The translations under genes were made by a program, and so were the position numbers. A stretch of DNA of 64,000 bases from Sphingobium arseniciresistens (GTDB lineage Bacteria > Pseudomonadota > Alphaproteobacteria > Sphingomonadales > Sphingomonadaceae), in assembly GCA_029167225.1 (NCBI GenBank), contig JARFNK010000003.1:62001-126000 (forward strand), in the 5' to 3' direction. Positions 16,161 through 25,624 of this stretch are shown here, in pieces. Every line of letters begins with the position of its first letter. Within the stretch, counting starts at the first letter, position 1. The notes under the pieces were generated by a model that made no database searches, was not told where the DNA came from, and saw only the letters and a list, made by a program, of their open reading frames with translations.

Positions 16161-17195
16161 ATGGAAACAGCCGGGAAGGAAAGCGGAAGCAGGCGCCTGC
16201 GCGAGCTTGATGCTCTGCGCGGCATTGGCGCGCTCGCGGTCGTGCTGTTCCATTACACCACCCGTTTCCACGCGATGTTTCCAGCCGTGCCGCATGTGCC
16301 CTATGGCCTGATCGGCGGTAACTATCGGGTGCTGCTGTTCTTTGCGATCTCCGGTTTCGCGATCTTCTTCACCCTCGACCGGATCGGCAGCGCCGCCGAT
16401 TTCGTGATGAACCGTTTCTCGCGGCTTTATCCGGTCTATTGGGCCGCAATCCTGCTGACGGTGCTGGTCGAATATCTGGGCAATGTCACTGCGCTGCAGA
16501 TACCGCCCTGGGCCATCGTCGCCAATTTCTCGATGCTGGAGGGCTTTGCCTTCCTGCCGCAGGTGGACGGCGCCTATTGGACGCTGACGGTGGAGGTCGC
16601 CTTCTACGCCTGCATGATGACGCTGTGGCTGAGCCCATGGCGCAATCGGCTGGAACCCGTGCTGATGCTCTGGCTGGCCTGCAAATGGCTGTTCGCGCTG
16701 TGGCCCGACATGCCCGAGCGGGTCGTGATGCTGCTCATCCTGCGCTATGTCCCCTTCTTCGCCATCGGCATGCTGAGCTATCGCATCTGGTCGGGCCAGC
16801 GGCGCTGGCGGCAGCAATGGCCCTATTTCGTCGCGGTGGTCGCGACGATCGCCATGCTGGACCCATGGGCCTATCTGGTCGCCGGGTTGCTGCTGATCGG
16901 GGGTTTCGCCGCGATGATGGCAGGCTGGCTGCGCTTTATCTGCGTGCGGCCGCTGTTGTGGCTGGGCGGGATCAGCTATTCCCTCTACTTGGTCCACCAG
17001 CATATCGGCTTTGTCGTGATGCTGAAGGCGGATGCCCTTGGCGTCGATCCATGGATCGGCTGCGGGTTGGCGATCGCCGTCGCGCTGGGGCTGGCCGTGG
17101 GGCTCAACCGCCTTGTCGAGCGGCCGGCGCAGCGGTCGATCGAGCGCTGGTGGCGGGCGCGCGGCCTGCGCCGGGCACAATCCGCGCCGGCATGA
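16161..17195 (+). CDS. Acyltransferase 3 family (OafA/YrhL-like) membrane protein
   Basis: A 344-residue integral membrane protein of the acyltransferase-3 superfamily, which O-acetylates or O-acylates surface sugars. It begins with the family signature RELDALRGIGALAVVLFHYTTRF, including the conserved histidine of the first helix, and has about ten hydrophobic segments ending in a basic tail. ISGFAIFFTLDR and RFSRLYPVYWAAI are also typical. The frame opens with a TTG at 16140, but I prefer ATG 16161; no good ribosome site is visible for either. It is monocistronic, and with no polysaccharide genes beside it the substrate cannot be named. Confidence 0.87.
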   Translation: METAGKESGSRRLRELDALRGIGALAVVLFHYTTRFHAMFPAVPHVPYGLIGGNYRVLLFFAISGFAIFFTLDRIGSAADFVMNRFSRLYPVYWAAILLTVLVEYLGNVTALQIPPWAIVANFSMLEGFAFLPQVDGAYWTLTVEVAFYACMMTLWLSPWRNRLEPVLMLWLACKWLFALWPDMPERVVMLLILRYVPFFAIGMLSYRIWSGQRRWRQQWPYFVAVVATIAMLDPWAYLVAGLLLIGGFAAMMAGWLRFICVRPLLWLGGISYSLYLVHQHIGFVVMLKADALGVDPWIGCGLAIAVALGLAVGLNRLVERPAQRSIERWWRARGLRRAQSAPA

Positions 17196-17415
17196 GCCTG
17201 TCGGTTCCCCTGATGGCGACCCTGGCCGTGGGAATGGTGCAGCAAGAGCGCGCGGCGCAGTCCTCTATCCGCTTGATCCGTCGCGGGAAGATGTCGCGAC
17301 GGCCGGTCGTAAATTTGTCCGGCGATGGCCTGATCCATTTGTCGCTTGCCCCCTTGCGCCCATGTGATCGGACGATAGGCTGCGCGCATCAAAATAACAT
17401 AGGGGAATCATAATC

Positions 17416-19050
17416 ATGCGTTCGTCCGCAAAAACCCGCTCCGTCTCCGGGCTTTCCATCCTTGCGCTGCCGGCATTCATGACGCCGCCACTCGCCGCGC
17501 AGCAGGCGGACGAGGTCAATCGCCTGATCGATGAAGGCATGAACCACAGCCAGGTGATGCAGACCGCGCAGGAACTGACGGACGGCATCGGCGGCCGCAT
17601 GACCAATTCGCCGCAGATGCGCCAGGCCGAGGCCTGGGCGGCGAAGCGCTTTGGCGAATGGGGCCTGTCGAACGTTCACAAGGAAGGGTTCGATTTCGGT
17701 CGCGGCTGGTCGATCCAGTCTTCCTATGCGCGCATGGTTTCGCCTCGCCCGATCATGCTGACCGCCATTCCCGTCGCCTGGACGCCGGGCACCAACGGCG
17801 TCATCAGCGCGCCGATCGTCGTCGCACCGATGAAGAAAGAGGCCGATTTCGCCGCATGGAAGGGCAAGCTTGCCGGCAAGATCGTGCTCGTCAGCATGCC
17901 CGGCACCGGCAGCGAGCCCGACAAGGCAGCGTTCCAGCGCCTGTCCGGCGACGACATCGGCAAGCGCGACAGCTTCAGCCAGCCGAGCTACGATCCCGGA
18001 TCGGTCGAAAAGCGCATCAAGCAGGCCGGTTTCGCGCGCAAGCTGGACGCCTTCCTGAAGGCGGAAGGCGCGGTCGCCTGGGCACGGATTTCCTATCGCG
18101 ACGCCAAGCTGGTGCATGGCGAGGGCTACAGTTTTCGCGTCGGCGATACGCCGTCCCTGCCAGGCGTGGAGATCGCGGCGGAGGATTATCGTCGCCTCGC
18201 CCGCCTCGCCAAGACGGGGCCGGCGCCGGTCCTCGAACTCATGAACGACGTGAAGTTCGATGACAGCGACACCAACGCCTACAACATCATCGCGGAAATC
18301 CCCGGCACCGATCCCAAGGCGGGCTATGTGATGGCCGGCGCGCATCTGGACAGCTGGGTCGCGGGAGACGGCGCGGCGGACAATGGCGCGGGCAGCGCGA
18401 TGATCATGGAGGCCGCGCGCATCCTCGCCAAATCGGGCGTACGGCCGAAGCGGACCATCCGTTTCGCGCTGTGGAATGGCGAGGAGCAGGGGCTGCTCGG
18501 CAGCCTCGCCTATGTCGAGAAATATCTGGCGACCCGCGCCCCCGCGCCCGGCGTCGACAAGGAGGGCGGGCTGGAGCAGTTCTACCGCTGGCGCTACCGT
18601 TTCCCGATCACGCCCAAGCCTGGCTATGGCGAACTGAAGGCCTATTTCAACATCGACAACGGATCGGGCAAGCTGCGCGGCATCCATGCGGAGGGCAATG
18701 TCGCCGCCGTGCCGATGCTCAAGGAGTGGATCGCGCCCTTCGCCTCAATGGGCGCGACCGCCGTGGTCGCAGCGCCCACGGGCGGCACCGACCATGTCTA
18801 TATGCAGGCGGTGGGCGTGCCGGGCTATCAGTTCATCCAGGATCCGCTGGATTATGGCAGCCGCGTCCACCACAGCAGCATCGACACCTTCGATCATCTG
18901 AAGGCCGAGGACATGCGCCAGGGATCGGTGGTGCTCGCCGGCGTGCTGCTGAAGGCCGCCAACAGCGAGAAGACCCTGCCGCGCATGCCGCTGCCGACCG
19001 AAGGGGTGCCGACCGATCCGTTCAAATATGACGATCCTGCCGAGGATTGA
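17416..19050 (+). CDS. Exported M28-family metallopeptidase with PA-type insert
   Basis: A 544-residue secreted zinc peptidase. It carries an N-terminal signal (LSILALPAFMTPPLAAQ), a protease-associated-type region around residues 110-270, and the M28 catalytic core. Metal ligands are visible in AGAHLDSW, ADNGAGSA (bridging Asp), WNGEEQG (general base and ligand Glu) and the late HHSSIDTFDHL. Such enzymes are aminopeptidases or carboxypeptidases acting on peptides in the periplasm or outside the cell. The ATG follows AGGGGAATC. It is separated by 404 bases from the ribosomal operon and looks monocistronic. Confidence 0.9.
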   Translation: MRSSAKTRSVSGLSILALPAFMTPPLAAQQADEVNRLIDEGMNHSQVMQTAQELTDGIGGRMTNSPQMRQAEAWAAKRFGEWGLSNVHKEGFDFGRGWSIQSSYARMVSPRPIMLTAIPVAWTPGTNGVISAPIVVAPMKKEADFAAWKGKLAGKIVLVSMPGTGSEPDKAAFQRLSGDDIGKRDSFSQPSYDPGSVEKRIKQAGFARKLDAFLKAEGAVAWARISYRDAKLVHGEGYSFRVGDTPSLPGVEIAAEDYRRLARLAKTGPAPVLELMNDVKFDDSDTNAYNIIAEIPGTDPKAGYVMAGAHLDSWVAGDGAADNGAGSAMIMEAARILAKSGVRPKRTIRFALWNGEEQGLLGSLAYVEKYLATRAPAPGVDKEGGLEQFYRWRYRFPITPKPGYGELKAYFNIDNGSGKLRGIHAEGNVAAVPMLKEWIAPFASMGATAVVAAPTGGTDHVYMQAVGVPGYQFIQDPLDYGSRVHHSSIDTFDHLKAEDMRQGSVVLAGVLLKAANSEKTLPRMPLPTEGVPTDPFKYDDPAED

Positions 19051-19454
19051 TCGCGGGGCTGGCCGAGCGCCATGGGGCGGGTGATCGCGGCGGAAATCGG
19101 GCAGCGGGCGGGCGGCACGAAAGGCTTGTGCTGCCCGCTGCCACCCGAACCTTTTGCCCGATCGCTTTCGATGGTGGAATGAAGGCTGAAAATCAGCTAT
19201 AATGGTTCCAGCCATTCCACAGAGCTGCATTTCCTGCCCTACGGGTGAAATGCGGGGCGCGAAGGCATCCCTGTTTGTCGGCGGCTTGACTCGCCGGGTG
19301 CGACTCTATAATGGCCCTCAATCCCGTCACGTTATGGCAGCGGCAGCGCGTTCTTACAGTGCTGACCGTCTTTCGTGCGTTTCGGGGTTTGTGCATCGCG
19401 CTTTGAGATAGGGTCGGCTGCCAGCCGCCCTGTGGAGCAGGAGATTTTTTACAC
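19051..19454 (+). other. Gap before rpsM holding the ribosomal-operon promoter and leader
   Basis: No gene is evident in these 404 bases. A strong promoter lies at 19286-19312, leaving a leader of about 135 bases before the S13 start. Such leaders often carry ribosomal-protein autoregulatory structure, but I could not identify a specific fold by eye. Confidence 0.6.
19286..19312 (+). promoter_or_regulatory. Housekeeping-type promoter of the rpsM-rpsK-rpoA-rplQ operon
   Basis: TTGACT (19286-19291) and a perfect TATAAT (19307-19312) are separated by 15 bases, slightly short of the usual 16-18. It is the clearest sigma-70-type promoter in the window and lies about 140 bases upstream of rpsM. 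Confidence 0.7.
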
Positions 19455-19823
19455 ATGGCACGTATCGCGGGCGTCAATCTGCCCACCAACAAGCGCGTGA
19501 TCATCGCGCTCACCTACATCCACGGCATCGGCCGCAAGACCGCCGTCGACATCGCCGACAAGCTTGGCATCGACCACGCGCGCCGCGTTCAGGACCTGTC
19601 GGACGCCGAAGTCCTGCAGATCCGCGAGACCATCGACTCCGACCTGACGGTCGAAGGCGACCTGCGTCGCGAGACCGCGATGAACATCAAGCGCCTGATG
19701 GATCTGGCCTGCTATCGCGGCCTGCGTCATCGCAAGGGTCTGCCGGTTCGCGGTCAGCGCACGCACACCAATGCGCGCACCCGCAAGGGCAAGGCGAAGC
19801 CGATCGCTGGCAAGAAGAAGTAA
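19455..19823 (+). CDS. rpsM: 30S ribosomal protein S13
   Basis: The 122-residue protein has the full S13 pattern: [25 protein letters not shown], and the basic tail [21 protein letters not shown]13 sits in the head of the 30S subunit and contacts tRNA and the 50S bridge. The ribosome site GGAGATTTTTTACAC precedes the ATG. It is the first gene of a four-gene operon with rpsK, rpoA and rplQ; the gene usually found upstream of rpsM (adk or secY) is not here, and the operon has its own promoter at 19286. Confidence 0.98.
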   Translation: MARIAGVNLPTNKRVIIALTYIHGIGRKTAVDIADKLGIDHARRVQDLSDAEVLQIRETIDSDLTVEGDLRRETAMNIKRLMDLACYRGLRHRKGLPVRGQRTHTNARTRKGKAKPIAGKKK

Positions 19824-19913
19824 TTCGTCCCAGCGGCGAATTACTCCGCCGGAGGCAGTTCTCCCCAGGTGAGACGCCTCCAGCACCACAAGATTTAAGT
19901 AGGATAGAGCAAA

Positions 19914-20303
19914 ATGGCACGCGAACCTCAGCGCATCAAACGCCGCGAGCGCAAGAACATTTCGGCCGGCGTCGCGCATGTGAACGCCAGCTTCAACAAC
20001 ACCATGATCACCATCACCGACGCCCAGGGCAACGCGATCTCCTGGTCTTCCGCCGGCATGATGGGCTTCAAGGGCAGCCGCAAGTCGACCCCGTATGCCG
20101 CCCAGGTGTGCGCGGAAGATGCCGGCCGCAAGGCCGCCGAGCATGGCGTGCGTACGCTTGAAGTGGAAGTGAAGGGCCCGGGTTCGGGCCGTGAATCGGC
20201 GCTGCGCGCGCTGCAGGCGGTGGGCTTCACCATCACGTCCATCCGCGACGTGACGCCCATTCCGCACAATGGCGTTCGTCCCTCCAAGCGTCGTCGCGTC
20301 TAA
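19914..20303 (+). CDS. rpsK: 30S ribosomal protein S11
   Basis: The 129-residue S11 sequence is full length, with [35 protein letters not shown] and the conserved end [15 protein letters not shown]. It binds 16S rRNA in the platform of the small subunit. The gap to rpsM is 90 bases. The four genes follow one another without any terminator that I can see. Confidence 0.98.
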   Translation: MAREPQRIKRRERKNISAGVAHVNASFNNTMITITDAQGNAISWSSAGMMGFKGSRKSTPYAAQVCAEDAGRKAAEHGVRTLEVEVKGPGSGRESALRALQAVGFTITSIRDVTPIPHNGVRPSKRRRV

Positions 20304-20417
20304 AACCGCGTCCGTTTCGGTGGGTGGCGGACGCGCCACCCGCCTGCTTTTGCATCGGCCGGGGTCTTATCCACTGACGCAGCGGATCGACCCCCGCCAC
20401 TTTCCCAGGGGAATTAC

Positions 20418-21482
20418 ATGACTGTCAACATGAAGAACTGGCAGGAATTGAAGAAGCCCAACGCGCTTGAAATCAAGGCGAGCGGCGATCCCAAGCGCAA
20501 GGCGACCTTCGTTGCCGAACCGCTCGAGCGCGGCTTCGGCCTGACGCTGGGCAACGCGCTCCGCCGCGTTCTTCTTTCCTCGCTCCAGGGCGCGGCGGTC
20601 ACATCGATCAAGATCGAGAACGTGCTGCACGAATTCTCCAGCCTTGCCGGCGTGCGTGAAGACGTGACGGACATCGTCCTCAACATCAAGCAGGTCGCCC
20701 TGCGGATGGAAGGCGAAGGACCCAAGCGTCTGCAGCTGTCCGCGACCGGCCCCGCCGCCGTGAAGGCTGGCGACATCGCCGTAACCGGCGACATCGAGGT
20801 GATGAACCCCGACCTGGTGATCTGTCACCTGGACGAGGGCGCGAGCCTGAACATGGAACTGACGGCGGATATCGGCAAGGGCTATGTCCCCGCCGTCTCC
20901 AACCGTCCGGCTGATGCGCCGATCGGCCTGATCCCGATCGACGCGCTCTACTCGCCCGTGCGCCAGGTCGCCTACAAGGTGGACAACACCCGCGTCGGCC
21001 AGGAACTGGACTTCGACAAGCTGTCGCTGACCGTCGAGACCGACGGCACCGTCACGCCGGAAGACGCGGTGGCCTATGCCGCACGCATCCTGCAGGACCA
21101 GCTCCAGCTGTTCGTCCACTTCGAAGACGCCCTGCCGGTCGCGGCGCCCTCCGTGGGCGGCACCTCGGCTGCCGCGGCTTCGGAAGGCGAGAGCGACACG
21201 AACCAGATCAACCGCTACCTCCTCAAGAAGGTGGACGAGCTGGAACTGTCGGTCCGCAGCGCGAACTGCCTGAAGAACGACAACATCATCTACATCGGCG
21301 ACCTGGTCCAGAAGACCGAGGCCGAGATGCTCCGTACGCCGAACTTCGGCCGCAAGTCGCTGAACGAGATCAAGGAAGTGCTCTCGTCCATGGGCCTGCG
21401 CCTCGGCATGGACATCCCTGGCTGGCCGCCGGAAAATATCGAGGAAATGGCCAAGAAGCTGGAGCAGGAACTGCTCGGCTAA
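20418..21482 (+). CDS. rpoA: RNA polymerase alpha subunit
   Basis: The 354-residue alpha subunit has the N-terminal assembly domain (residues about 1-235, with [23 protein letters not shown]), a linker rich in Ala, Ser and Glu, and the C-terminal DNA/activator-binding domain (about 262-335, with [12 protein letters not shown] and [12 protein letters not shown]). It nucleates the polymerase core and contacts promoters and activators. It lies in the operon with S13, S11 and L17. A GGGGAATTAC ribosome site precedes the start. Confidence 0.98.
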   Translation: MTVNMKNWQELKKPNALEIKASGDPKRKATFVAEPLERGFGLTLGNALRRVLLSSLQGAAVTSIKIENVLHEFSSLAGVREDVTDIVLNIKQVALRMEGEGPKRLQLSATGPAAVKAGDIAVTGDIEVMNPDLVICHLDEGASLNMELTADIGKGYVPAVSNRPADAPIGLIPIDALYSPVRQVAYKVDNTRVGQELDFDKLSLTVETDGTVTPEDAVAYAARILQDQLQLFVHFEDALPVAAPSVGGTSAAAASEGESDTNQINRYLLKKVDELELSVRSANCLKNDNIIYIGDLVQKTEAEMLRTPNFGRKSLNEIKEVLSSMGLRLGMDIPGWPPENIEEMAKKLEQELLG

Positions 21483-21611
21483 AGGGTTTCGGGCCGGGGG
21501 CATCATTGTTCCCGGCCCGCCTTGCAAACGGGGTTTGGGCGGTGCCCCTTTGTCACCGCCTGGTCCGGGGTACCTTGTACGGCCCCCGAACGAACGTAAG
21601 GAAGAAACGAC

Positions 21612-22037
21612 ATGCGTCATCGCGTAGGCGGCCGCAAGCTGCAGCGTACCTCCAGCCATCGCGCGGCCCTGTTCCGCAACATGGCGGCTGCTCTCATCAA
21701 GCATGAGCAGATCACCACCACCACCGCCAAGGCGAAGGAACTTCGCCCCTATGTGGAAAAGCTGATCACGCTCGCCAAGAAGGGTGGCCTGTCCAACCGT
21801 CGTCTGGCCCACGCCCGTCTCCTGGACGACACGCAGCTGGTCAAGCTGTTCGACGTTCTGGCCGAGCGCTACAAGGATCGCAACGGCGGCTACTGCCGCA
21901 TCATCAAGGCCGGCATTCGCGCTTCGGACGCCGCCCCGATCGCGATCATCGAGTTCGTCGACCGCGACGTGAGCGCCAAGGGCCAGGATTCCGGTCCGGT
22001 CATGGGTGCCGACGAGGACGAGCTGGAAGCGGCCTGA
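21612..22037 (+). CDS. rplQ: 50S ribosomal protein L17
   Basis: The 141-residue protein has the L17 signature [20 protein letters not shown] and [24 protein letters not shown]17 lies near the peptide exit of the large subunit. The C-terminus carries an acidic extension (DEDELEAA) seen in alphaproteobacterial versions. It is the last gene of the operon; a strong intrinsic terminator begins 23 bases after its stop. Confidence 0.98.
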   Translation: MRHRVGGRKLQRTSSHRAALFRNMAAALIKHEQITTTTAKAKELRPYVEKLITLAKKGGLSNRRLAHARLLDDTQLVKLFDVLAERYKDRNGGYCRIIKAGIRASDAAPIAIIEFVDRDVSAKGQDSGPVMGADEDELEAA

Positions 22038-22059
22038 TCGCTATCGCCTCACGGCCATG

Positions 22060-22109
22060 AAAAAGGGCCGCCGCGCCAGTCCTCGAAGGACTGGCCGGCG
22101 GCCTTTTTC
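22060..22109 (+). terminator. Intrinsic terminator of the rpsM-rplQ operon
   Basis: A long stem joins GGGCCGCCG...CCAGTCC (22065-22082) to GGACTGG...GGCGGCC (22088-22103), flanked by AAAAA on the left and TTTTT on the right (22104-22108). With an A-run before and a T-run after, it can stop transcription from either side. Confidence 0.9.
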
Positions 22110-22265
22110 GTTACGCTGAACCGGGAAGCGGTCATGCCTGCCCGGCGCGGATCGGGCGGGCCGTCCGGGCAGGCACGATGCAGGCCATTGCTTCTGCGCT
22201 GGCCCCTTGCAGGGAGCCGGTCACAAGCGGTATTCTAACGAAAAGAGAAGTGAAGGAGAGTGCCG

Positions 22266-24542
22266 GTGCGGTGGGCAAGAGCGTTCTTGCTGGCGATGGC
22301 GTTGCCATGCGCCGCTGGCGCCGCCGTGGCCACGGCCCTTGCGGACACCAGCCAGCCGGTGGCTGGCGCCAGTGTGTATGCCGCGGCCGATGCCGCCATT
22401 GGCCTCACCGATGTTTCTCCCCGTCCCGCTCCCACGATCACCTATCCCGTCACACATCGCGACGATCTGATCGAGGACCATTTCGGGATCAAGGTGCCCG
22501 ATCCCTATCGCTGGCTGGAAGGGGACGCGAGCAGCGATCGGGCGGTGCATGACTGGGTGGCGAGCCAGAACGCGCTGACGGCGCATTATCTCAAGACGCT
22601 GCCGGGGCGCGACATCCTGCACGCCCGCATGACGCGCTTCTATAATTATGGTCGCTATTCGACGCCCAGAAAGGCCGGCGGCCGCTATTTCTTCACCTAT
22701 AATAGCGGCCTGCAGAACCAGTCGCCGCTCTTCGTGCGCGAAGGGCTTTCGGGCGAGCGGCGCCTCCTGATCGATCCCAACGCCTTCTCGAAGGATGCCG
22801 CGACGGCGCTCGCCGAATGGATGCCCTCGCCCAGCGGCAAGCTCTTGCTCTATGCCCGGCAGGATGGTGGCACCGACTGGCGCACGCTCAGATTGATCGA
22901 CGTCGATACCGGCAAGCCGCTCGACGATGTCATCAACTGGGTACGCTTTTCGGACCTCAGCTGGGACGCTGACGGGCAGGGCTTCTTCTACTCCCGCTTC
23001 CCGGCGCCCGAAAATGCCGGCACCCGCCTGTCCGCGATCAAGGGCCAGCAGGTCTGGTATCATCGCATCGGCACGCAGCAATCGGCCGACCGGCTGATCT
23101 ACGAGACGCCCGATCGGCCCTCGCTCGGCCACCGCGCGGAAGTGACGGATGATGGCCGCTGGCTCCTCATCACCTCGACCGAAGGCACGAGTGCGAAGCA
23201 TGAAGTGACGCTGGTGTCGCTGGGCGAGGGGTGGCGGGACAGGCCGGTCGCGCTGCGCCGGTTGATCCGCGGGCTCGACAATCAATGGTCGTTCGTGGGC
23301 GGCCGGGGCGACCTGCTGTGGTTCGTGACCGATCGCGGCGCCCCGCGCCAGCGGCTGGTGATCCTGGATGCCGCCCATCCGCGCCGCACACCGGCCGAGG
23401 TAATGCCGCAGCGGCAGGAAACGCTGGTCGCCGGCAATATTGTGGGGGATCGCATCATCCTCGCCTATCTGCACGATGGCCGCACCGTTGCGGAGTTGGT
23501 GGAGCTGGACGGGCGCCGCGTCTCCGACGTGCCCCTGCCCGGCATGGGCACCGCTGCGGGTTTCGGCGGCAAGGGCGGCGATCCCGAGACCTTCTTCAGC
23601 TTCTCCGGCTTCACGCGGCCATCGACCATCTATCGCTTCGATACCGCTACCGGCCGGCTGGAGCCGTTTGCCAAGCCGGACCTCGCCTTCAATCCCGACG
23701 ATTTCGTGACCGAGCAGGTCAGCTATCCCTCCAAGGACGGGACGATGGTGCCGATGTTCGTCATCCGCCGGAAGGATCTGGCGGCGAGCGGCAAGGCCGC
23801 GCCGACGCTGCTCTACGGCTATGGCGGCTTCAACATCGCCCTGACGCCGGGCTTCTCGCCCACGCGCATGGCCTGGCTGGAGCAGGGCGGCGTGGTGGCC
23901 ATCGCCAGCCTGCGCGGCGGCGGCGAATATGGCCGCGCCTGGTACGAGGCGGGCCGGCGCGAGAACAAGCAGAATGTGTTCGACGATTTCATCGCGGCGG
24001 GCGAATATCTCAAGAGCGCGGGCTATACCGGCAAGGATCAGCTGGCGATCGAGGGGCGCTCCAATGGCGGGCTGCTCGTGGGCGCGGTGGTGAACCAGCG
24101 GCCGGACCTGTTCGCCGCCGCCCTTCCGGCGGTCGGTGTCATGGACATGCTGCGCTTCGACCAGTTCACAGCCGGGCGTTACTGGGTGGAGGATTATGGA
24201 TCGCCGGCCAAGGAACAGGATTTCCGCCTGCTCTACGGCTATTCCCCCTATCATAACGTCGCGTCCGGCCGGGACTATCCGGCGATCATGGTGACGACCG
24301 CCGATACCGACGACCGCGTCGTGCCGGCGCACAGCTTCAAATATGCCGCCGCCCTGCAGGCAAGCGGCATCGGCGATCGCCCGCACCTGATCCGCATCGA
24401 CACCCGCGCCGGCCATGGATCGGGCAAGCCGACCGACAAGGTGATCGACGAATATGCCGATATCTATGCCTTTGCTGCCTATTGGACGGGGTTGAAAATC
24501 GCCGAGCCTTCCATCGTTCAGCTGGCCCGTTCAGCACGCTGA
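22266..24542 (+). CDS. Prolyl oligopeptidase family serine peptidase (S9), exported
   Basis: A 758-residue S9 peptidase with an N-terminal signal (ARAFLLAMALPCAAGAAVATALA). The beta-propeller covers about residues 70-480 and the alpha/beta-hydrolase domain follows. The catalytic serine is in GRSNGGLL (about residue 599), the aspartate in DTDDRVVP (about 681) and the histidine in RAGHGSG (about 716). The segment HFGIKVPDPYRWLE is typical of the N-terminal part. It cleaves short proline-containing peptides, here probably in the periplasm. I chose GTG 22266 since AAGGAGAG is 7 bases upstream; the GTG at 22260 overlaps that site. Confidence 0.92.
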   Translation: MRWARAFLLAMALPCAAGAAVATALADTSQPVAGASVYAAADAAIGLTDVSPRPAPTITYPVTHRDDLIEDHFGIKVPDPYRWLEGDASSDRAVHDWVASQNALTAHYLKTLPGRDILHARMTRFYNYGRYSTPRKAGGRYFFTYNSGLQNQSPLFVREGLSGERRLLIDPNAFSKDAATALAEWMPSPSGKLLLYARQDGGTDWRTLRLIDVDTGKPLDDVINWVRFSDLSWDADGQGFFYSRFPAPENAGTRLSAIKGQQVWYHRIGTQQSADRLIYETPDRPSLGHRAEVTDDGRWLLITSTEGTSAKHEVTLVSLGEGWRDRPVALRRLIRGLDNQWSFVGGRGDLLWFVTDRGAPRQRLVILDAAHPRRTPAEVMPQRQETLVAGNIVGDRIILAYLHDGRTVAELVELDGRRVSDVPLPGMGTAAGFGGKGGDPETFFSFSGFTRPSTIYRFDTATGRLEPFAKPDLAFNPDDFVTEQVSYPSKDGTMVPMFVIRRKDLAASGKAAPTLLYGYGGFNIALTPGFSPTRMAWLEQGGVVAIASLRGGGEYGRAWYEAGRRENKQNVFDDFIAAGEYLKSAGYTGKDQLAIEGRSNGGLLVGAVVNQRPDLFAAALPAVGVMDMLRFDQFTAGRYWVEDYGSPAKEQDFRLLYGYSPYHNVASGRDYPAIMVTTADTDDRVVPAHSFKYAAALQASGIGDRPHLIRIDTRAGHGSGKPTDKVIDEYADIYAFAAYWTGLKIAEPSIVQLARSAR

Positions 24543-24615
24543 CAGCAAGGTCATGGCATTGACACCGCAGGATCAAACGGGGGCGCCCGCCTGCGCCATG
24601 GGAAGGACATCGCAA

Positions 24616-25320
24616 ATGCGTAAGATGCGCATGGTCATGGGTTCGCTGGTGGGTGCGGCATTGCTTGCTGGCAGCGTCGCGCCGGCTCTGGCACGGGACG
24701 GCCATGGCTGGAACCGGGGCGGCTGGGATCGGGGTGGCTGGGGCCATCGCCACCATCGCGGCGATGGCTTCGGTTTTGGCGACGCGCTGGGCGTGGCCGC
24801 GCTGATCGGCGCCGTGGCGATCGTCGCCAATTCCGTGAGCAAGGACAAGGCGGAAGCGCGCGACCGTGCATCCCCTCCTCCGCCCCCGCCGGCCGACGAC
24901 CGGGATTATGCGCTCACCGAAGGTTCAGGCAGCGGATATGATTCGCGCCGCGATTCCGGCCGGGAGGGCGGTGGCGACTATGACAGCGCCCCCGCCGATC
25001 ATGCGCCGTCGCGCGGCAGCTATGACAACGGCATTGCCGACGCGGGCCATGATGGTTCGCCCGATCTCGCACGCGAGGATTCTGCGGTCGATGCCTGCGC
25101 CGTCGCCGCGCGCGACCGCGCCGCCGAGCAGGGCGGCTATGCCGAGGTGCGGGAGATCGGATCGCCGCAGGCCACCGATGGCGGCTTCAACATCGACGGC
25201 CGGGTGGAGCGCCGCGCCAGCTATCGCGACACCGGTGGCGAAACCCGCCGCTTCACCTGCTCGGTGAAAAATGGTCGCGTGGCCGAGGTGTATCTGAGCC
25301 GCGACGTCGCGTCGAACTGA
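24616..25320 (+). CDS. Exported hypothetical protein with Gly/Trp/His-rich N-terminus
   Basis: A 234-residue protein. Its signal peptide (MVMGSLVGAALLAGSVAPALA) is followed by repeats of the type W-x-RGGW, a short hydrophobic segment (about residues 57-75), a Pro-rich and Ser/Asp-rich linker, and a C-terminal domain with two cysteines (ACAVAARDRAA and FTCSVKNGRV) that could be disulfide bonded. The C-terminal domain recurs in sphingomonad hypothetical proteins, but I know no function. ATG 24616 has GGAAGGA upstream; the frame opens at 24553. It follows the S9 peptidase by 73 bases on the same strand. Confidence 0.7.
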   Translation: MRKMRMVMGSLVGAALLAGSVAPALARDGHGWNRGGWDRGGWGHRHHRGDGFGFGDALGVAALIGAVAIVANSVSKDKAEARDRASPPPPPPADDRDYALTEGSGSGYDSRRDSGREGGGDYDSAPADHAPSRGSYDNGIADAGHDGSPDLAREDSAVDACAVAARDRAAEQGGYAEVREIGSPQATDGGFNIDGRVERRASYRDTGGETRRFTCSVKNGRVAEVYLSRDVASN

Positions 25321-25624
25321 GGCAGGCGGGATCGGGGCGTTTGCGCCTGATCCCGTCGCCGTTCAGTGTGGCACTGCTGTGTTGCCGAAAGCCCGCGACA
25401 CTTTCGTGATCACACATCATGTTCAGGCGGCTGCACGCATCCATTACGACCAACCCTCAGCAATGACGACGGATCAGCGCTGCAGGTCACGGTCGTCCTG
25501 CCCTGCATCCGGGATATGACCGCCGAGCCGGCAGCGTGGCCAGCCGGGCTTGTTCCGTTCATGCCGGGCAGGTAGGAGGGCACCGCCCCAGCCTGAATGC
25601 GCTCTGGAGGCAAGGAGCCTCCGC
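25321..25624 (+). other. Gap before the MFS transporter
   Basis: These 304 bases hold no convincing gene. Near the left end CGGGATC (25327-25333) pairs with GATCCCG (25349-25355), a probable transcript-end hairpin for the preceding gene. I see no clear promoter for the transporter. Confidence 0.5.
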